From the NCBI GenBank assembly GCA_031282705.1, contig JAITDF010000750.1, forward strand, positions 1-5,383: a DNA stretch of 5,383 nt, written 5' to 3'. Positions 4,680 through 5,383 of the stretch are shown here, piece after piece. A model generated the notes under the pieces. It had not been told where the DNA came from and made no database searches. It saw only the letters and a program-made list of their open reading frames with translations. Every line of letters starts with the position of its first letter. Position 1 is the stretch's first letter. Source of the stretch: Opitutaceae bacterium. Its GTDB lineage: Bacteria; Verrucomicrobiota; Verrucomicrobiia; Opitutales; Opitutaceae. The translations under genes were made by a program, and so were the position numbers.

Positions 4680-4991
4680 ATGAGCAACAACACCACCACC
4701 CCCGCCATTCCCCAATACGTGGGAAATGCCTTCAGCCTCCAGATGCTGAAGGCATTCCCCGCCACCGTCGAGGTGGCCGAAATCGACACCCTCCCTCAAG
4801 GGTTGGTGTCGGCCATCGGCCACGCCGACACCGCCGCGGTTCTGGGGCTCCCCCAAAACCGCATCAACGTCACCCTCGCCAAGGGTGACACCTTCTACGT
4901 CGCCCAACTCCAGGGCGGCCGTCTGCCGGAGGGCTCGACCCACCTGCCGGAAGGGTTTTCCTTCCGCTTCCTGCGGGTCGAAATCCGCTAA
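4680..4991 (+). CDS. acrIII-1: AcrIII-1 / DUF1874 (STIV orfB116) family ring nuclease, anti-type III CRISPR
   Basis: This 103-residue protein matches the viral ring nuclease family that degrades cyclic tetra-adenylate, the second messenger of type III CRISPR systems, and so switches off the defence. The family pattern is clear: NAFSLQMLKAFP (residues 16-27), AIGHADTAAVL (45-55), NRINVTLAKGDTFYVAQLQG (60-79), GRLPEG (80-85) and a final beta strand FRFLRVEIR. The residues shown to matter in SIRV1 gp29 (His47, Arg85, Glu88) correspond to His48, Arg81 and Glu84 here, so activity is likely retained. The loop between the IGH motif and the next strand is shorter than in the archaeal virus protein. 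The first 12 residues (MSNNTTTPAIPQ) are a polar extension. Homologues in cells (Crn2) accompany type III CRISPR loci; none is visible here, and the phage setting favours an anti-CRISPR role. The coding sequence is unusually rich in hairpins (see separate entry). Confidence 0.9.
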   Translation: MSNNTTTPAIPQYVGNAFSLQMLKAFPATVEVAEIDTLPQGLVSAIGHADTAAVLGLPQNRINVTLAKGDTFYVAQLQGGRLPEGSTHLPEGFSFRFLRVEIR

Positions 4992-4999
4992 CACCCACC

Positions 5000-5383
<384 letters not shown>

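Noticed and set aside
4616..4888. Rightward open frame beginning in the repeat spacer
   Set aside because: It translates the A/C repeat as low-complexity sequence and shadows the ring-nuclease gene in another frame.
4924..4955. Direct repeat CTGCCGGAGGG / CTGCCGGAAGGG
   Set aside because: It reflects the protein sequence LPEG...LPEG of the ring-nuclease family rather than a DNA repeat element.

Overview
The window is part of a contractile-tailed (P2-like) prophage or phage in a high-GC bacterium, followed by a separate module of small genes with a very unusual structure. The coding style (C- and G-ending codons, A/C-rich leaders, almost no Shine-Dalgarno sequences) reminds me of Opitutaceae-type Verrucomicrobiota. 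That is an impression from style and gene order, not proof of host. All convincing genes read rightward.

Positions 1-1348 hold the end of a probable lysis cassette and the start of a tail operon. A membrane/coiled-coil protein (cut by the window start) and a small lipoprotein overlap in different frames, like phage spanins. They are followed by an atypical tRNA with a CAT anticodon and encoded CCA, a small unknown protein, and the tail proteins gpU and gpX. Positions 1374-2390 encode the tail hub gpD. Immediately after gpD sits a two-gene cargo (2407-3925): a free-standing ParB-fold protein and a glycosyltransferase of the type found in phage DNA-hypermodification clusters. These two overlap by 8 nt and are probably co-translated.

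Positions 3926-4152 hold no gene I can defend, only a weak antisense coding-like remnant. A strong, probably bidirectional intrinsic terminator (4153-4191) closes the phage operon. An AT-rich promoter-like stretch follows.

From about 4334 to the end lies the most interesting part: a structured leader and three small genes. These are a WLPKSQ-motif protein, an AcrIII-1/DUF1874-family cyclic-tetra-adenylate ring nuclease (a viral inhibitor of type III CRISPR signalling), and an unknown protein that runs off the window. The coding sequence of all three is an almost continuous chain of local perfect hairpins. I count 18 contiguous stems of 6-12 bp between 4436 and 5292, while the translation starts are A/C-rich and unstructured. 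A tail gene scanned by eye shows nothing similar.

The last ~83 bases are a 29-nt C run and G/C homopolymer blocks, most likely a sequencing or assembly artefact at a contig end.
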